In this document: positions 25,369 through 34,569 of the stretch, one piece after another | How positions within the stretch are numbered: position 1 is the stretch's first letter | Layout: every line of letters starts with the position of its first letter | Assembly (NCBI GenBank): GCA_964636495.1 | Contig: CAZWSL010000003.1 | Span: 62,001-126,000, forward strand | DNA from: Desulfobacula sp964636495 | Lineage (GTDB): Bacteria; Desulfobacterota; Desulfobacteria; Desulfobacterales; Desulfobacteraceae | Length of the DNA: 64,000 bases | Reading direction: 5' to 3' | Position numbers and translations under genes: made by a program | The notes under the pieces: generated by a model | What the model was told of the DNA's origin: nothing | The model's input: the letters and a program-made list of their open reading frames with translations, nothing else | Databases searched by the model: none

Positions 25369-25405
25369 AAAAAAGGTGCTCAATATAAGATGAGCACCTT
25401 TTTTT
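25369..25405. terminator. Bidirectional terminator
   Basis: GGTGCTCA (25375-25382) pairs with TGAGCACC (25391-25398), flanked by A6 and T7 runs, so it works in both directions. It separates the convergent HesB-like and thiamine pyrophosphokinase genes. Confidence 0.9.
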
Positions 25406-25416
25406 ATGGGACAGGA

Positions 25417-26052
25417 TCAATCTTTTGATCGTGTTACAATTAAAATACCTGACCGGACAGATATTGATGCCTTATTTTTCTTGAAAACATTGCTGATCCC
25501 GAGGCTGTCCCCCATTTCCAGGCTGGCATCCTTCAATGGATATTCAAGCCCTGAAAGCGTTATACCTGTAACTCTCCTGGTTGCCGGTATGATGGATAAA
25601 AATTCTTTTGGCTTCCCCCTGATTTCCATAAAGTCTGTTACAGCATATATCTCATTGTGCCTGTTCATAATTCTGGCTGCAATATTGAGCCTGGCCAGCT
25701 TTGTCAAAAGAAAAATATTGGCAAGGGTATGATCCATTCTGGTTCCTGTTACACCGAAAAATGTAATATCACTTGCTTTATGTTCAAGAGCACAGGAGAC
25801 GCACAGCTGTGTGTCAGTATGATTTTTTTCAGGCGGATAGTCTAAAATTTTTATTTTTTTATTTTCAAAAAAAATTTTATCTTCAGACTTTATGGAATCA
25901 AAATCACCTATTAAAATATCAGGCAGAATGTTTAATGCCCGCAGATGTCCTGCACCGCCATCAGCACAGATGATCATATGCGCTTTTTTAATAATATCTG
26001 CAATATCACGGGTGTATTCCATGTCACCGCTGGCTACAATTATACATTTCAT
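25417..26052 (-). CDS. Thiamine pyrophosphokinase
   Basis: The 211-residue protein has family motifs ICADGGAGHL, ILIGDFDSI, YPPEKNHTDTQLC and GVTGTRMDHTLANI, followed by the beta-sandwich thiamine-binding domain (SIIPATRRVTGITLSGLEYPL). It transfers pyrophosphate from ATP to thiamine, making the cofactor TPP by salvage. It stands alone, convergent with the HesB-like gene and divergent from lptF. No TPP riboswitch is visible upstream. Confidence 0.93.
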   Translation of the reverse strand: MKCIIVASGDMEYTRDIADIIKKAHMIICADGGAGHLRALNILPDILIGDFDSIKSEDKIFFENKKIKILDYPPEKNHTDTQLCVSCALEHKASDITFFGVTGTRMDHTLANIFLLTKLARLNIAARIMNRHNEIYAVTDFMEIRGKPKEFLSIIPATRRVTGITLSGLEYPLKDASLEMGDSLGISNVFKKNKASISVRSGILIVTRSKD

Positions 26053-26135
26053 ACTTTGTTTATTATCATGGATATGAATGTGTGAAAACAGTAAAATCTT
26101 GACTAATTGTCATCTAACTTATATTTTTCCTGACA

Positions 26136-27332
26136 ATGAGAGCTTTTAACACGATAAACAGATATATATTCAGGGAATTTCTGCATCCTTTTGCTATCAG
26201 CCTGTTCTTTCTTACTTTTGTTTTTGTAATGACAAGAATTCCTGAGATTACCAACATGGTTATTAATTATAATGCTGATATATCATCAATAGGTCTCATG
26301 CTGATTTATACACTTCCCCGGTTCCTGGAATTTACGATTCCGATGTCTGTGATGATATCCATTCTTCTGACTTTCATGCGCATGGCTCAAGATAATGAAA
26401 TAGTGGCATTGAAAAACGCAGGAGTGTCCCTTTACAGGTTTCTGCCCCCGGTTCTTCTTTTTTCTCTTGCAGGAGTTGTTTTAACAATGTGTATTACGTT
26501 TTTCGGTGTGTCATGGGGGAAGATGTCAATTAAGAAAAAGAGTATTGAGCTTGCAAGAACAAGTATGGATGCAGCACTGCAGGAAAGGCAGTTCAACAGT
26601 GATATAGAGAATATCATGATATATGTCAGCCATGTCAACATGAAGACAAAAAAACTCAGAAATATCTTTATTGAAGACAGGAGAACAAAAGGTGTGGTCA
26701 CTGTTTCAACAGCACCTGAAGGAAGGCTGATAAGGTTTGAAAATGAGAAAATATATACGATTAAACTTTATAATGGAGTGATCAATCAGGTGGATATGGA
26801 CGATAACTCTGTCAGCAGCATTGAGTTTGGAAACTATGATATTAATATTGATTTAAATGTACTTAACAGAAACAGAGGGAAAATATCAAAGGATCTGGAT
26901 GAAAAAAATGTTGTTGAACTGATTCAGGTTATACGTTCGGGAAATAGAGATAAGGCTCATTTAAGTGAAGCTTTAATGAATCTGCACGAAAAGTTTTCAA
27001 TTCCATTTGCCTGCATGGCTCTTGGACTGCTTGCCTTCCCATTGGGGATTCAATCTGCTTCTCTGCGAAGGTCATCGGGATTCAGCCTTGGAATCTCTTT
27101 TTTCCTTTTATATTATCTGCTGCTGGCAGCTGGATGGTCTGCAGCAGAAACCGGAAATTATCCTGCTGTTATTGGTACGTGGCTGCCAAACATCATTATG
27201 GGGGGAGCAGGCGTTTTTTTTCTTGTGAGAAATGCTAAGGAAAGGCCTGTACATCTGCCGGCATTTTTAATCAAAGCAGTTTATTCTGTGAAAAACAGGT
27301 TTGCAAAAACAAAAGATGTTACATCTGCATAA
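26136..27332 (+). CDS. lptF: LPS export permease LptF
   Basis: The 398-residue YjgP/YjgQ-family protein starts INRYIFREFLHPFAISLF, has three N-terminal membrane segments, a large periplasmic beta-jellyroll part (about 130-265), and three C-terminal segments with GLLAFPLGIQSASLRRS. With LptG and the ATPase LptB (not in the window) it extracts LPS from the inner membrane. It overlaps lptG by 17 bases and begins an LPS operon running to about 34.4 kb. Confidence 0.93.
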   Translation: MRAFNTINRYIFREFLHPFAISLFFLTFVFVMTRIPEITNMVINYNADISSIGLMLIYTLPRFLEFTIPMSVMISILLTFMRMAQDNEIVALKNAGVSLYRFLPPVLLFSLAGVVLTMCITFFGVSWGKMSIKKKSIELARTSMDAALQERQFNSDIENIMIYVSHVNMKTKKLRNIFIEDRRTKGVVTVSTAPEGRLIRFENEKIYTIKLYNGVINQVDMDDNSVSSIEFGNYDINIDLNVLNRNRGKISKDLDEKNVVELIQVIRSGNRDKAHLSEALMNLHEKFSIPFACMALGLLAFPLGIQSASLRRSSGFSLGISFFLLYYLLLAAGWSAAETGNYPAVIGTWLPNIIMGGAGVFFLVRNAKERPVHLPAFLIKAVYSVKNRFAKTKDVTSA

Positions 27333-28389
27333 ATACTGGTTAAGAGAGTTTATAAAATTTTTTTTTATTATACAGCTGATGATTCTGGTGCTGTTTATTT
27401 TAATAGAGTATCTGTCCAAAGTGGATAATTTTATAAATGCAGATTTTTCACTCATCAGAGGCGTGGGATATGTTTTGTTAAAAGTGCCTTTCATTTTTGT
27501 GCAGCTGACGCCGGCATGTATTTTACTTGCCTCTGTTACGATTTTCAGTCTGATGAATAAAAACAATGAGCTTCTTGCTGTTCAATCAAGCGGTATCAGC
27601 CCCTATTGTCTTATCAGACCTGCCTTAATGGCAGGAGCGGCTCTTGCAGTGCTGATGTTGTTTCTCGGAGAAACAATTATCCCCTTCACCATGGCAAAGG
27701 CAAACTATTTAAAATATAATCTGATCAGAAAGCATCCCGTATATGCTTCAAAAAAAAAAGATGTATGGATAAAATCTGAAAACAAACTGATACATATTAA
27801 TTTTTTTGATCCGGCAAAGCAGTCCATAGCCGGAATTACGATTACATCACTTGGAAAGAATTTTGATCTGATATCACGAGTTGATGCCAGAAAAGCAACC
27901 TATCAGGATGGTGCTTGGATATTAAAGGGGGTAATTGAACAGATCCATGCTGAAGACTCTTCTTATGATGTTAATCTCTATGATGAGAAACGTATCACTC
28001 TGGCACTCAATCCAGACGATCTTGGAAAAATGGCAAAAAAATCTGAAGAGATGAGTTTTTTTGAATTAAAAAGATATGTTAATAAAATTGAGGAGGAGGG
28101 ATATGATGCAAGAACCTACAAGGTGGATCTGCACGCCAAAATAGCTTTTCCATTTATCTGTGTAATAATGGTATTAACAGGTGCTGCCACCGGTATGAGA
28201 TCCTTTGCAAAACAGAATATTCCCGCATCCATTGTTATTGGTGTCATCATTGCCTTTTTGTACTGGACAATGTATGGTTTCTGCCTCTCACTCGGGTATG
28301 GAAATATCCTGCCTCCTCTTATAAGTGCCTGGATTACCAATATATTTTTTGTATGTTCCGGTGTGCTGTACCTTGTTAACATGGAATGA
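27316..28389 (+). CDS. lptG: LPS export permease LptG
   Basis: The start is taken as ATG 27316 (MLHLHKYWLREFIKFF); a TTG 15 bases earlier is also open. The 357-residue protein has the same layout as LptF: three membrane segments, a periplasmic domain (about 125-265), and three segments with AKIAFPFICVIMVLTGAATG. It starts inside the end of lptF and stops six bases before waaA, typical of a tight operon. Confidence 0.93.
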   Translation: MLHLHKYWLREFIKFFFIIQLMILVLFILIEYLSKVDNFINADFSLIRGVGYVLLKVPFIFVQLTPACILLASVTIFSLMNKNNELLAVQSSGISPYCLIRPALMAGAALAVLMLFLGETIIPFTMAKANYLKYNLIRKHPVYASKKKDVWIKSENKLIHINFFDPAKQSIAGITITSLGKNFDLISRVDARKATYQDGAWILKGVIEQIHAEDSSYDVNLYDEKRITLALNPDDLGKMAKKSEEMSFFELKRYVNKIEEEGYDARTYKVDLHAKIAFPFICVIMVLTGAATGMRSFAKQNIPASIVIGVIIAFLYWTMYGFCLSLGYGNILPPLISAWITNIFFVCSGVLYLVNME

Positions 28390-28395
28390 AACAGA

Positions 28396-29706
28396 ATGAT
28401 ATTTTTTTATAAAACTGTCGTAAATCTTTTATTTGTCCTGGCACTTCCATTTTTGCCTTTTATCTATCTTATCTCAGAAAAAAGGAGAGCAAATTTACTA
28501 CAGAGACTTGGGTTTAACACCTCTTTTAAATCCAGGAAACCAGGAGAAAAACGGATATGGATACACGCCCTCTCTGTTGGAGAGGTGAAATCTGCTGTTC
28601 CTTTTGTTAACGCTTTAAAAGAGAAAAAAAGAGATTTGAATATTGTATTTACAGTTTCAACCAAAACAGGGTTTGAAACCGCAGTTACTCTGCTGAGGGG
28701 AAAAAAATCAGGTCATGCAGCTGATGCTGCAGATCAGATAGGTTATTTCCCTTTTGATGTTGGTTTTGCTGTAAAAAGAGTCTGTAGAAAAATCAGAGCT
28801 GATTCAGTTGTTCTCGTTGAAACAGATCTATGGCCAAATTTTTTATATGAAACCAGGAGACAGAAAACTGATGTAATATTAATTAATGCCAGACTTTCAA
28901 AAACCGCTTTAAACGGCTATCTGTCCATTAAAAAATTTTCTTCAATGCTCTTTTCTTCCCTTACACATATTATGGCTCAATCCATACTGGATAAAAAACG
29001 GTTTTTGATTCTTGGAACTGATGAGAAGAGAGTGTCTGTAATGGGGAATATAAAATTTGATCAGCCATGTATTGATATGGAAAGAGATCATCTGGCAAAA
29101 ATGAAAACTCTCTTCGGGATACAGAATCATTCCAAAGTCTTTATTGCAGGCTCCACCCATGAAGGTGAGGAACCGGTACTCTGCAGTGTTTATAAAAACC
29201 TCAAGAATATGTTCCCTGAGCTTCTGATGATTGTTGCTCCGAGAAACCCGGAACGGTGCAGTAAAATCTATAATTATTTTTTTTCAGAAAATCTCAAGAC
29301 GGTTCTAATGTCAGATCTTGATGGATCAAATGGCAGTACTGATGCTGTATTGGTCGATACTATGGGTGAACTGTCAAAATTATATGCTGTCTGTGATGCA
29401 GCATTTGTTGGAGGATCAATGGTGAGGCAAGGGGGGCATAATCCTCTTGAACCTGCCGCTTTTGGAAAACCTCTGTTTTTTGGATCAGATATGTCGGATT
29501 TTTTATCCATTGCAGAAAAGCTGCAGAATAATGGAGGAGCAAAAACAGTAGAATCTGCTGTTCAATTACAAAAAGAGCTTGAAATAATATTCAAGGATAG
29601 AGAGATTCAAGAGCAGATGGGGAGAAAAAATTTTGAAGTCTTTTCACAAAATTCAGGCTCTGTAAAAAATATCATTAAAAAGATGGAACAGATTGGCATT
29701 GTTTAA
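28396..29706 (+). CDS. waaA: 3-deoxy-D-manno-octulosonate (Kdo) transferase
   Basis: The 436-residue protein has an N-terminal membrane anchor, RRANLLQRLGF, and IWIHALSVGEVKSAVPF with the catalytic Glu of the GT30 family. VLVETDLWPNFL and GGSMVRQGGHNPLEPAAFGKP complete the GT-B C-terminal donor site. It transfers Kdo (here perhaps 8-amino-Kdo, given kdnAB in the window) from CMP onto lipid IVA. It overlaps lpxK by 14 bases. Confidence 0.94.
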   Translation: MIFFYKTVVNLLFVLALPFLPFIYLISEKRRANLLQRLGFNTSFKSRKPGEKRIWIHALSVGEVKSAVPFVNALKEKKRDLNIVFTVSTKTGFETAVTLLRGKKSGHAADAADQIGYFPFDVGFAVKRVCRKIRADSVVLVETDLWPNFLYETRRQKTDVILINARLSKTALNGYLSIKKFSSMLFSSLTHIMAQSILDKKRFLILGTDEKRVSVMGNIKFDQPCIDMERDHLAKMKTLFGIQNHSKVFIAGSTHEGEEPVLCSVYKNLKNMFPELLMIVAPRNPERCSKIYNYFFSENLKTVLMSDLDGSNGSTDAVLVDTMGELSKLYAVCDAAFVGGSMVRQGGHNPLEPAAFGKPLFFGSDMSDFLSIAEKLQNNGGAKTVESAVQLQKELEIIFKDREIQEQMGRKNFEVFSQNSGSVKNIIKKMEQIGIV

Positions 29707-30844
29707 AAAGTGGATAGATAAATTAGAAAAGAAGATTTTATATGTCTCTAATCAGGATGTCAGGCCTGATTTTTTATCGTGGGCCTGGTTTCTTTTCTGT
29801 ATCTCATTTATCTATGGATTCTGTATAAGGATACGGAGTATCTTATATGATATCAGAATATTAAGCCGGAAAACACTGCCATGTTTTGTTATTTCCATAG
29901 GCAATATAGCTGTGGGAGGAACAGGTAAAACTCCCATGACTGTCTATATTTCAAAGTTAATAAAAAAAATGGGAAAACGTGTGGTTGTTGTGAGCAGGGG
30001 GTATAAAGGCAGATATTCAGGTGACTCCCTGGTGGTTTCAGATGGTGAGACCATTTTTTGCAGGGTAGAAGATTGCGGTGATGAACCCTACATGATGGCT
30101 GAGAAGAGAATATTTCCCGTAGTTGTTGGTAAAAACAGATTCAAGGCAGGAAGAGAAGCAATCGATATGTTCAAGCCTGATGTGATTGTACTTGATGATG
30201 GATTCCAGCATCTCAAGCTTGAACGGGATCTGGATCTGCTGCTTTTTGATTACATGAATCCCCTTGGAAATAATATGCTGCTTCCGGCAGGCAGGTTAAG
30301 AGAAACCTGCCAGATGTCAAAGCAGAGAGTCAATGCTCTGATTTTTACAAGAAGTCCAGACAGTGGTGAAAAGAGTGGAAAATCAAGAGAGCTGACAGAA
30401 CAGTATCCCGGCACACCATGGTTTAGAACGTTTCACAGACCTTATATCGCCTCAAGGCAAATCAACAGGGAACGATCAAAAGAGTCAACCACAGAATTAC
30501 CGGGTTTAAAGGGGAAGAGAGCAGTTGCTTTTTCAGGAATAGCAAAAAATGCATTTTTTTATCTTACATTGAAAAATCTGGGGATCAATGTTCTTGAACA
30601 TATTGAGTTTCAAGATCATTACAGATATAAAAATGAAGATATTATACAGATTAACCGGAAAGCAGAAAAGAAAAATGCAGAAATTATTTTAACAACTGAA
30701 AAAGATTGGATTAAATTTGATTATGGTGTGGATCTGCATGAGGAGTGGGTAAAGGATTTGATTGTAATCGGGGTCGAAATTGAGTTCGAGGACATGAAGA
30801 GATTTAAGATATTTTTAGAATCAGAATTGGAAAAATATGAATGA
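29693..30844 (+). CDS. lpxK: Tetraacyldisaccharide 4'-kinase
   Basis: TTG 29693 is the probable start within the waaA 3' end, giving 383 residues. The P-loop is SIGNIAVGGTGKTPMT (about residue 67), followed by VVSRGYKG, DVIVLDDGFQHLKLERDLDLLLFD and GRLRE, all conserved LpxK motifs. It phosphorylates the 4' position of the lipid A precursor at the inner membrane. The stop overlaps the next start. Confidence 0.94.
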   Translation: MALFKKWIDKLEKKILYVSNQDVRPDFLSWAWFLFCISFIYGFCIRIRSILYDIRILSRKTLPCFVISIGNIAVGGTGKTPMTVYISKLIKKMGKRVVVVSRGYKGRYSGDSLVVSDGETIFCRVEDCGDEPYMMAEKRIFPVVVGKNRFKAGREAIDMFKPDVIVLDDGFQHLKLERDLDLLLFDYMNPLGNNMLLPAGRLRETCQMSKQRVNALIFTRSPDSGEKSGKSRELTEQYPGTPWFRTFHRPYIASRQINRERSKESTTELPGLKGKRAVAFSGIAKNAFFYLTLKNLGINVLEHIEFQDHYRYKNEDIIQINRKAEKKNAEIILTTEKDWIKFDYGVDLHEEWVKDLIVIGVEIEFEDMKRFKIFLESELEKYE

Positions 30845-31745
30845 TGAACAGGTATACAGGCTGTTAAAGTTATTTGTATCTTTAATGGGAAGATTGCCGC
30901 GCCGGGTCTTGCATTTTTTTTCAGATCTTCTTGGTCTGGTGTGGTATAAGATTGATAAGCGGCATAGAGATATTGCAGTTGAAAATATAAATTTCTCCTT
31001 GCCAGGGAAGTTTTCTTCACGCCAGTCTGTTGAAATATTTGTAAAAAATGTTTTCAAAAATACAGCAGGTATCCTGTTTGAAGTGATATGGTCATATCAT
31101 AAGACATTAAATGAACTGCTTGAATACTTTTCTATTAAAGGTGTTGAACATCTGGAAAATGCACACCAGAAGGGCAGGGGAGTCATACTCTTGAGCTGTC
31201 ACCTGGGGAATTTTGAACTTCTTGTAGATGCAATCCCCATGGCAGGTATAAAAAACATATATGGAATTTACAGAAAGTTTGATTTTCAACCTCTGGAAAA
31301 ATTGATGCTGGAGGTAAGACAGAGGTTTGGAATGAAAATGATTTCCACTGGGGGATTGTCCAGAAAATTAGATGATCTCCTGAATGATAATGGTGTTATC
31401 GGTACACTGTTTGATCAGAATGCCGGCACTTACAATGGCGTATTTGTAGATTTTTTTTCACGGCCTGCCTGTACTAAAAACTCCCTTGCGAAAATTGTTT
31501 TAAGAACAAAAGCTTCTGTTGTTCCCATGTTTATTATGAAGAAACACAATAAATATATTATAGAGTTTCTCAAGGAAATTCCCCTGGAGGAAACAGGCTG
31601 CCCAATAAAAAACATTGAGAATAATACCCAGAATTATGTGAAGGTTATTGAGTCCATGATTAAAATTTGTCCTGAACAGTATTTCTGGGTTCACAACCGC
31701 TGGAAAACAAAACCGTACAGTATGCTCAAAGGACACAGGAATTAA
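30837..31745 (+). CDS. LpxL/HtrB-family lipid A acyltransferase
   Basis: The 302-residue protein has an N-terminal hydrophobic anchor and the lysophospholipid acyltransferase motif LLSCHLGNFELL (HxxxxE catalytic pair), then GTLFDQNAG and WVHNRWKT near the C-terminus. It would add a secondary acyl chain to Kdo-lipid IVA. ATG 30837 overlaps the lpxK end by eight bases. Whether it corresponds to LpxL or LpxM cannot be decided from this sequence. Confidence 0.9.
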   Translation: MNDEQVYRLLKLFVSLMGRLPRRVLHFFSDLLGLVWYKIDKRHRDIAVENINFSLPGKFSSRQSVEIFVKNVFKNTAGILFEVIWSYHKTLNELLEYFSIKGVEHLENAHQKGRGVILLSCHLGNFELLVDAIPMAGIKNIYGIYRKFDFQPLEKLMLEVRQRFGMKMISTGGLSRKLDDLLNDNGVIGTLFDQNAGTYNGVFVDFFSRPACTKNSLAKIVLRTKASVVPMFIMKKHNKYIIEFLKEIPLEETGCPIKNIENNTQNYVKVIESMIKICPEQYFWVHNRWKTKPYSMLKGHRN

Positions 31746-31751
31746 GAAAAT

Positions 31752-32711
31752 TTGAAAAAGAATTTATTGAAAATAAAAGCCTTCTGGGACACACGTGAAG
31801 GCCATGTAAAACAGACACGTGGTATTATAAATGCATTAGCAGATATAACCCCGGTTGATGTGACAGATGTGTTTGTGCAGAAAGATGGGATATGGACCAC
31901 AATCTCTGATTTATATTTTTTTATATGCTCAATTTTTAAAAACATTAAAGGTGCTCAATCTTCACAATTTGATATTTTAATCGGCACAGGCAGCCATACG
32001 CATATTCCTATGCTGACAGATAAACAGAAATCAGAAAAAGCGGTGACCTGCATGACTCCGGACTGGCCGCTGGGAAAATTTTTCAATCTCTGTTTTATCC
32101 CTGAACACGATCTACCTCAAAAAGCGGACAATGTTTTTATAACAACGGGACCGCCCAATACTGCAGTGGACAGAAAACAGCATGACCCCGGAAAAGGATT
32201 GATTGTTATTGGCGGAGTGGACAAAAAGACACATAAATGGAACAGTGAAGAGATTATCTGGCAGATCAGCTGCATTGTAAAAAGAGAACCTGACATATAC
32301 TGGACCCTTTCCACCTCTCCGCGAACCCCTGCAGAGATGAATTCCATGTGTGAAAAACTGGAAGAAAAATTTTCAAACATGAAATTCATGCCCTTTGAAC
32401 AAACTTCCCGGGGATGGATTGAAGAGCAGTATGCCATAGCTGAATACACCTGGGTGAGTGCAGATTCAGTTTCCATGGTTTATGAGGCATTAACTGCAGG
32501 CTGCCATGTCGGTGTTTTATCTGTGACCTGGAAAAATCAAAACAATAAAATTGCCCGTTCAATTGGACTGCTGGAAAAAAGCAGAAAGATTGTTACTTTT
32601 GAAGGCTGGAAGAGCAGTAATGCTGCATGGTCAGCTAATGAGAGTTTAAATGAGGCAGAGAGATGTGCTTTGGAGATTGTGAAAAGATGGTGGCCAGACC
32701 GCTTACAATAG
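31752..32711 (+). CDS. ELM1-family GT-B-like protein
   Basis: TTG 31752 opens a 319-residue protein matching the Mito_fiss_Elm1 family: AFWDTREGHVKQTRGI at the start, IGTGSHTHIP, VFITTGPPN, IVIGGVDKKTHKW and VSADSVSMVYEALTAGC. Despite its name the bacterial family is GT-B-folded and sits in LPS operons, so a sugar transferase acting on the core is likely. It overlaps the next GT4 gene by 25 bases. Confidence 0.85.
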   Translation: MKKNLLKIKAFWDTREGHVKQTRGIINALADITPVDVTDVFVQKDGIWTTISDLYFFICSIFKNIKGAQSSQFDILIGTGSHTHIPMLTDKQKSEKAVTCMTPDWPLGKFFNLCFIPEHDLPQKADNVFITTGPPNTAVDRKQHDPGKGLIVIGGVDKKTHKWNSEEIIWQISCIVKREPDIYWTLSTSPRTPAEMNSMCEKLEEKFSNMKFMPFEQTSRGWIEEQYAIAEYTWVSADSVSMVYEALTAGCHVGVLSVTWKNQNNKIARSIGLLEKSRKIVTFEGWKSSNAAWSANESLNEAERCALEIVKRWWPDRLQ

Positions 32712-33832
32712 TGCAGATGCTTCCTGATCTGATAACCGGAGGTGTTGAAAGAGGAACCCTTGAAATTGGTGATTTTTTATCACGGAGCGGGCATCGGTCA
32801 ATCGTCATATCAAATGGCGGACCCATGGTTGAACAGCTTCTGCAAAACGGGTCTGAACATATATCCATGCCAATAGGTAAAAAAAGTCCTTTAACCCTTT
32901 TAACTGTTCTGCAATTAAGAAAAATATTTATTGAACAAAACATTGATATTGTGCACCTTCGTTCAAGAGTGCCTGCGTGGGCCGGTTATCTGGCAGTTAA
33001 AACAATATCCCAAAAAAAAAGACCGAAAATTATTACTACTTTTCACGGTTTTTACTCCATTAATGCCTATTCAGCAATAATGACAAAGGGTGAAAAAGTG
33101 ATAGCGGTGTCAAATACAATAAAAGATCATATAAAAGAGAAATACAATGTTTCTGAAGAGAAGATTATAACAATCAGCCGGGGATTTGATGCATCAATTT
33201 TTGATCCCGACCATGTCAGTGAGAACGCTGTTTTAAATCTGAAAGAAAAGTGGGGACTGACAGATAAAGCGTCTCCTTTTCTCATGCTTCCGGGGAGGTT
33301 TACACGGATAAAAGGACACTCTTTTTTCTTTTCAGCACTGGAAAAGATAAAAGATCTTTCATGGACTGCAGTTATTGTTGGTGATGAAAATGAAAAACCA
33401 GAATATGCAGCTGAACTGAAAAAAGAGGTCCGGCAGAGAGGTCTGACAGGAAGGGTCCTGTTTGCAGGGCACTGCAGTGACATGCCGGCAGCTTTTAAAC
33501 TTTGCGATATTACGGTCAGTGCTTCAATCTATCCTGAATCGTTCGGCAGAGTGGCTGTTGAATCCCAGGCAATGGGAGTTCCTGTTGTGGCAACTGACCT
33601 TGGAGGCAGCAAGGAGACCATTGTTAATGGAAAAACAGGCTGGCTGATTCCCATAAATGACAGTGATGCTTTTGCAGCAGCGTTGAAATCAGCTGTTACA
33701 GATGGCCAGAGATGTTATAGAATGGGACGCAGGGCAAAAGAGTGGGTGAATGAGCGTTTCACAACACAGCTGATGTGTGAAAAAACCATTGAAATTTATA
33801 AAGATCTGATAACCAGCAATGTAAACGGTTGA
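32687..33832 (+). CDS. Glycosyltransferase family 4
   Basis: Start ATG 32687 (MVARPLTIVQMLPDL) is preferred over an upstream in-frame codon at 32663. The 381-residue GT-B protein has ITGGVERGTLEIGDFL for acceptor binding and the C-terminal donor motif YPESFGRVAVESQAMGVPVVATD (E-x7-E). DLGGSKETIVNGKTGWL completes it. It probably adds a core hexose to LPS. Confidence 0.92.
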   Translation: MVARPLTIVQMLPDLITGGVERGTLEIGDFLSRSGHRSIVISNGGPMVEQLLQNGSEHISMPIGKKSPLTLLTVLQLRKIFIEQNIDIVHLRSRVPAWAGYLAVKTISQKKRPKIITTFHGFYSINAYSAIMTKGEKVIAVSNTIKDHIKEKYNVSEEKIITISRGFDASIFDPDHVSENAVLNLKEKWGLTDKASPFLMLPGRFTRIKGHSFFFSALEKIKDLSWTAVIVGDENEKPEYAAELKKEVRQRGLTGRVLFAGHCSDMPAAFKLCDITVSASIYPESFGRVAVESQAMGVPVVATDLGGSKETIVNGKTGWLIPINDSDAFAAALKSAVTDGQRCYRMGRRAKEWVNERFTTQLMCEKTIEIYKDLITSNVNG

Positions 33833-33838
33833 GGTTAA

Positions 33839-34426
33839 ATGATTATACTGGACAGAAAAACGATACTGGCTGAGGGTAAAACCAGGCAATGTTACCTTCA
33901 TCCTGAAGATGAAAGTAAAGTTATCAAAATAGTAAAACAGAATCTGTCATCCATGGATGGAAATGAACAGGAGTGGAAACACTACAGATTTTTGAAAAAC
34001 AGATTCAAAGACACAAGTTTTCTTGTGAAATGTCATGGATTTGTTGAAACCAGCATGGGAAAAGGATTGATATTTGACTGTACAAGAGATCATGACAGAA
34101 AAATATCCAGAACACTGCTTGATATTGTTTCAAATTCTGAAAGCAGATATGATGTGGCCAGGGTTTTTTCTGTGGTAGATAGTTTCTGCTGTTTTATTAT
34201 AGAGAACAATATACAGTTTTTTGATCTGAATCCAGGCAATATTGTAATCAAAGTTTTTTCTGATGGTTCATATAAAGCTTTTGCAGTGGACATAAAAGGC
34301 AGATATGCAAATTGTGAATTTATTCCCATATCTACTTACATCCCTTTTTTTTCCAGGAAAAAGCTTGAAAGAAGAAGCAGGCAGCTAATGGAGCGGATGC
34401 AGAGTCACCTGAAGCAGAGGCAGTAA
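33839..34426 (+). CDS. YrbL-like kinase-fold protein
   Basis: The 195-residue protein has a shortened protein-kinase-like fold: EGKTRQCYLHPEDESKVIKI with the ATP Lys, and FFDLNPGNIVI matching the catalytic DxxxxN loop. It resembles the PhoP-network protein YrbL. In LPS operons such small kinases probably phosphorylate a sugar of the core, as WaaP/WaaY do. It lies six bases after the GT4 stop and ends the operon. Confidence 0.8.
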   Translation: MIILDRKTILAEGKTRQCYLHPEDESKVIKIVKQNLSSMDGNEQEWKHYRFLKNRFKDTSFLVKCHGFVETSMGKGLIFDCTRDHDRKISRTLLDIVSNSESRYDVARVFSVVDSFCCFIIENNIQFFDLNPGNIVIKVFSDGSYKAFAVDIKGRYANCEFIPISTYIPFFSRKKLERRSRQLMERMQSHLKQRQ

Positions 34427-34569
34427 CACTCTGACCGGGAAATTACACGAAGCGGGCTTGCCTTAGCCGTCAGACACAAGCCATTGCAGCTTCCCCTGAA
34501 CTCCACCCATGGTCTGCATCAGTTCTGATTTTTATATCCGGCCCGGCAGCATCCATGCCTTGGAAAGAT

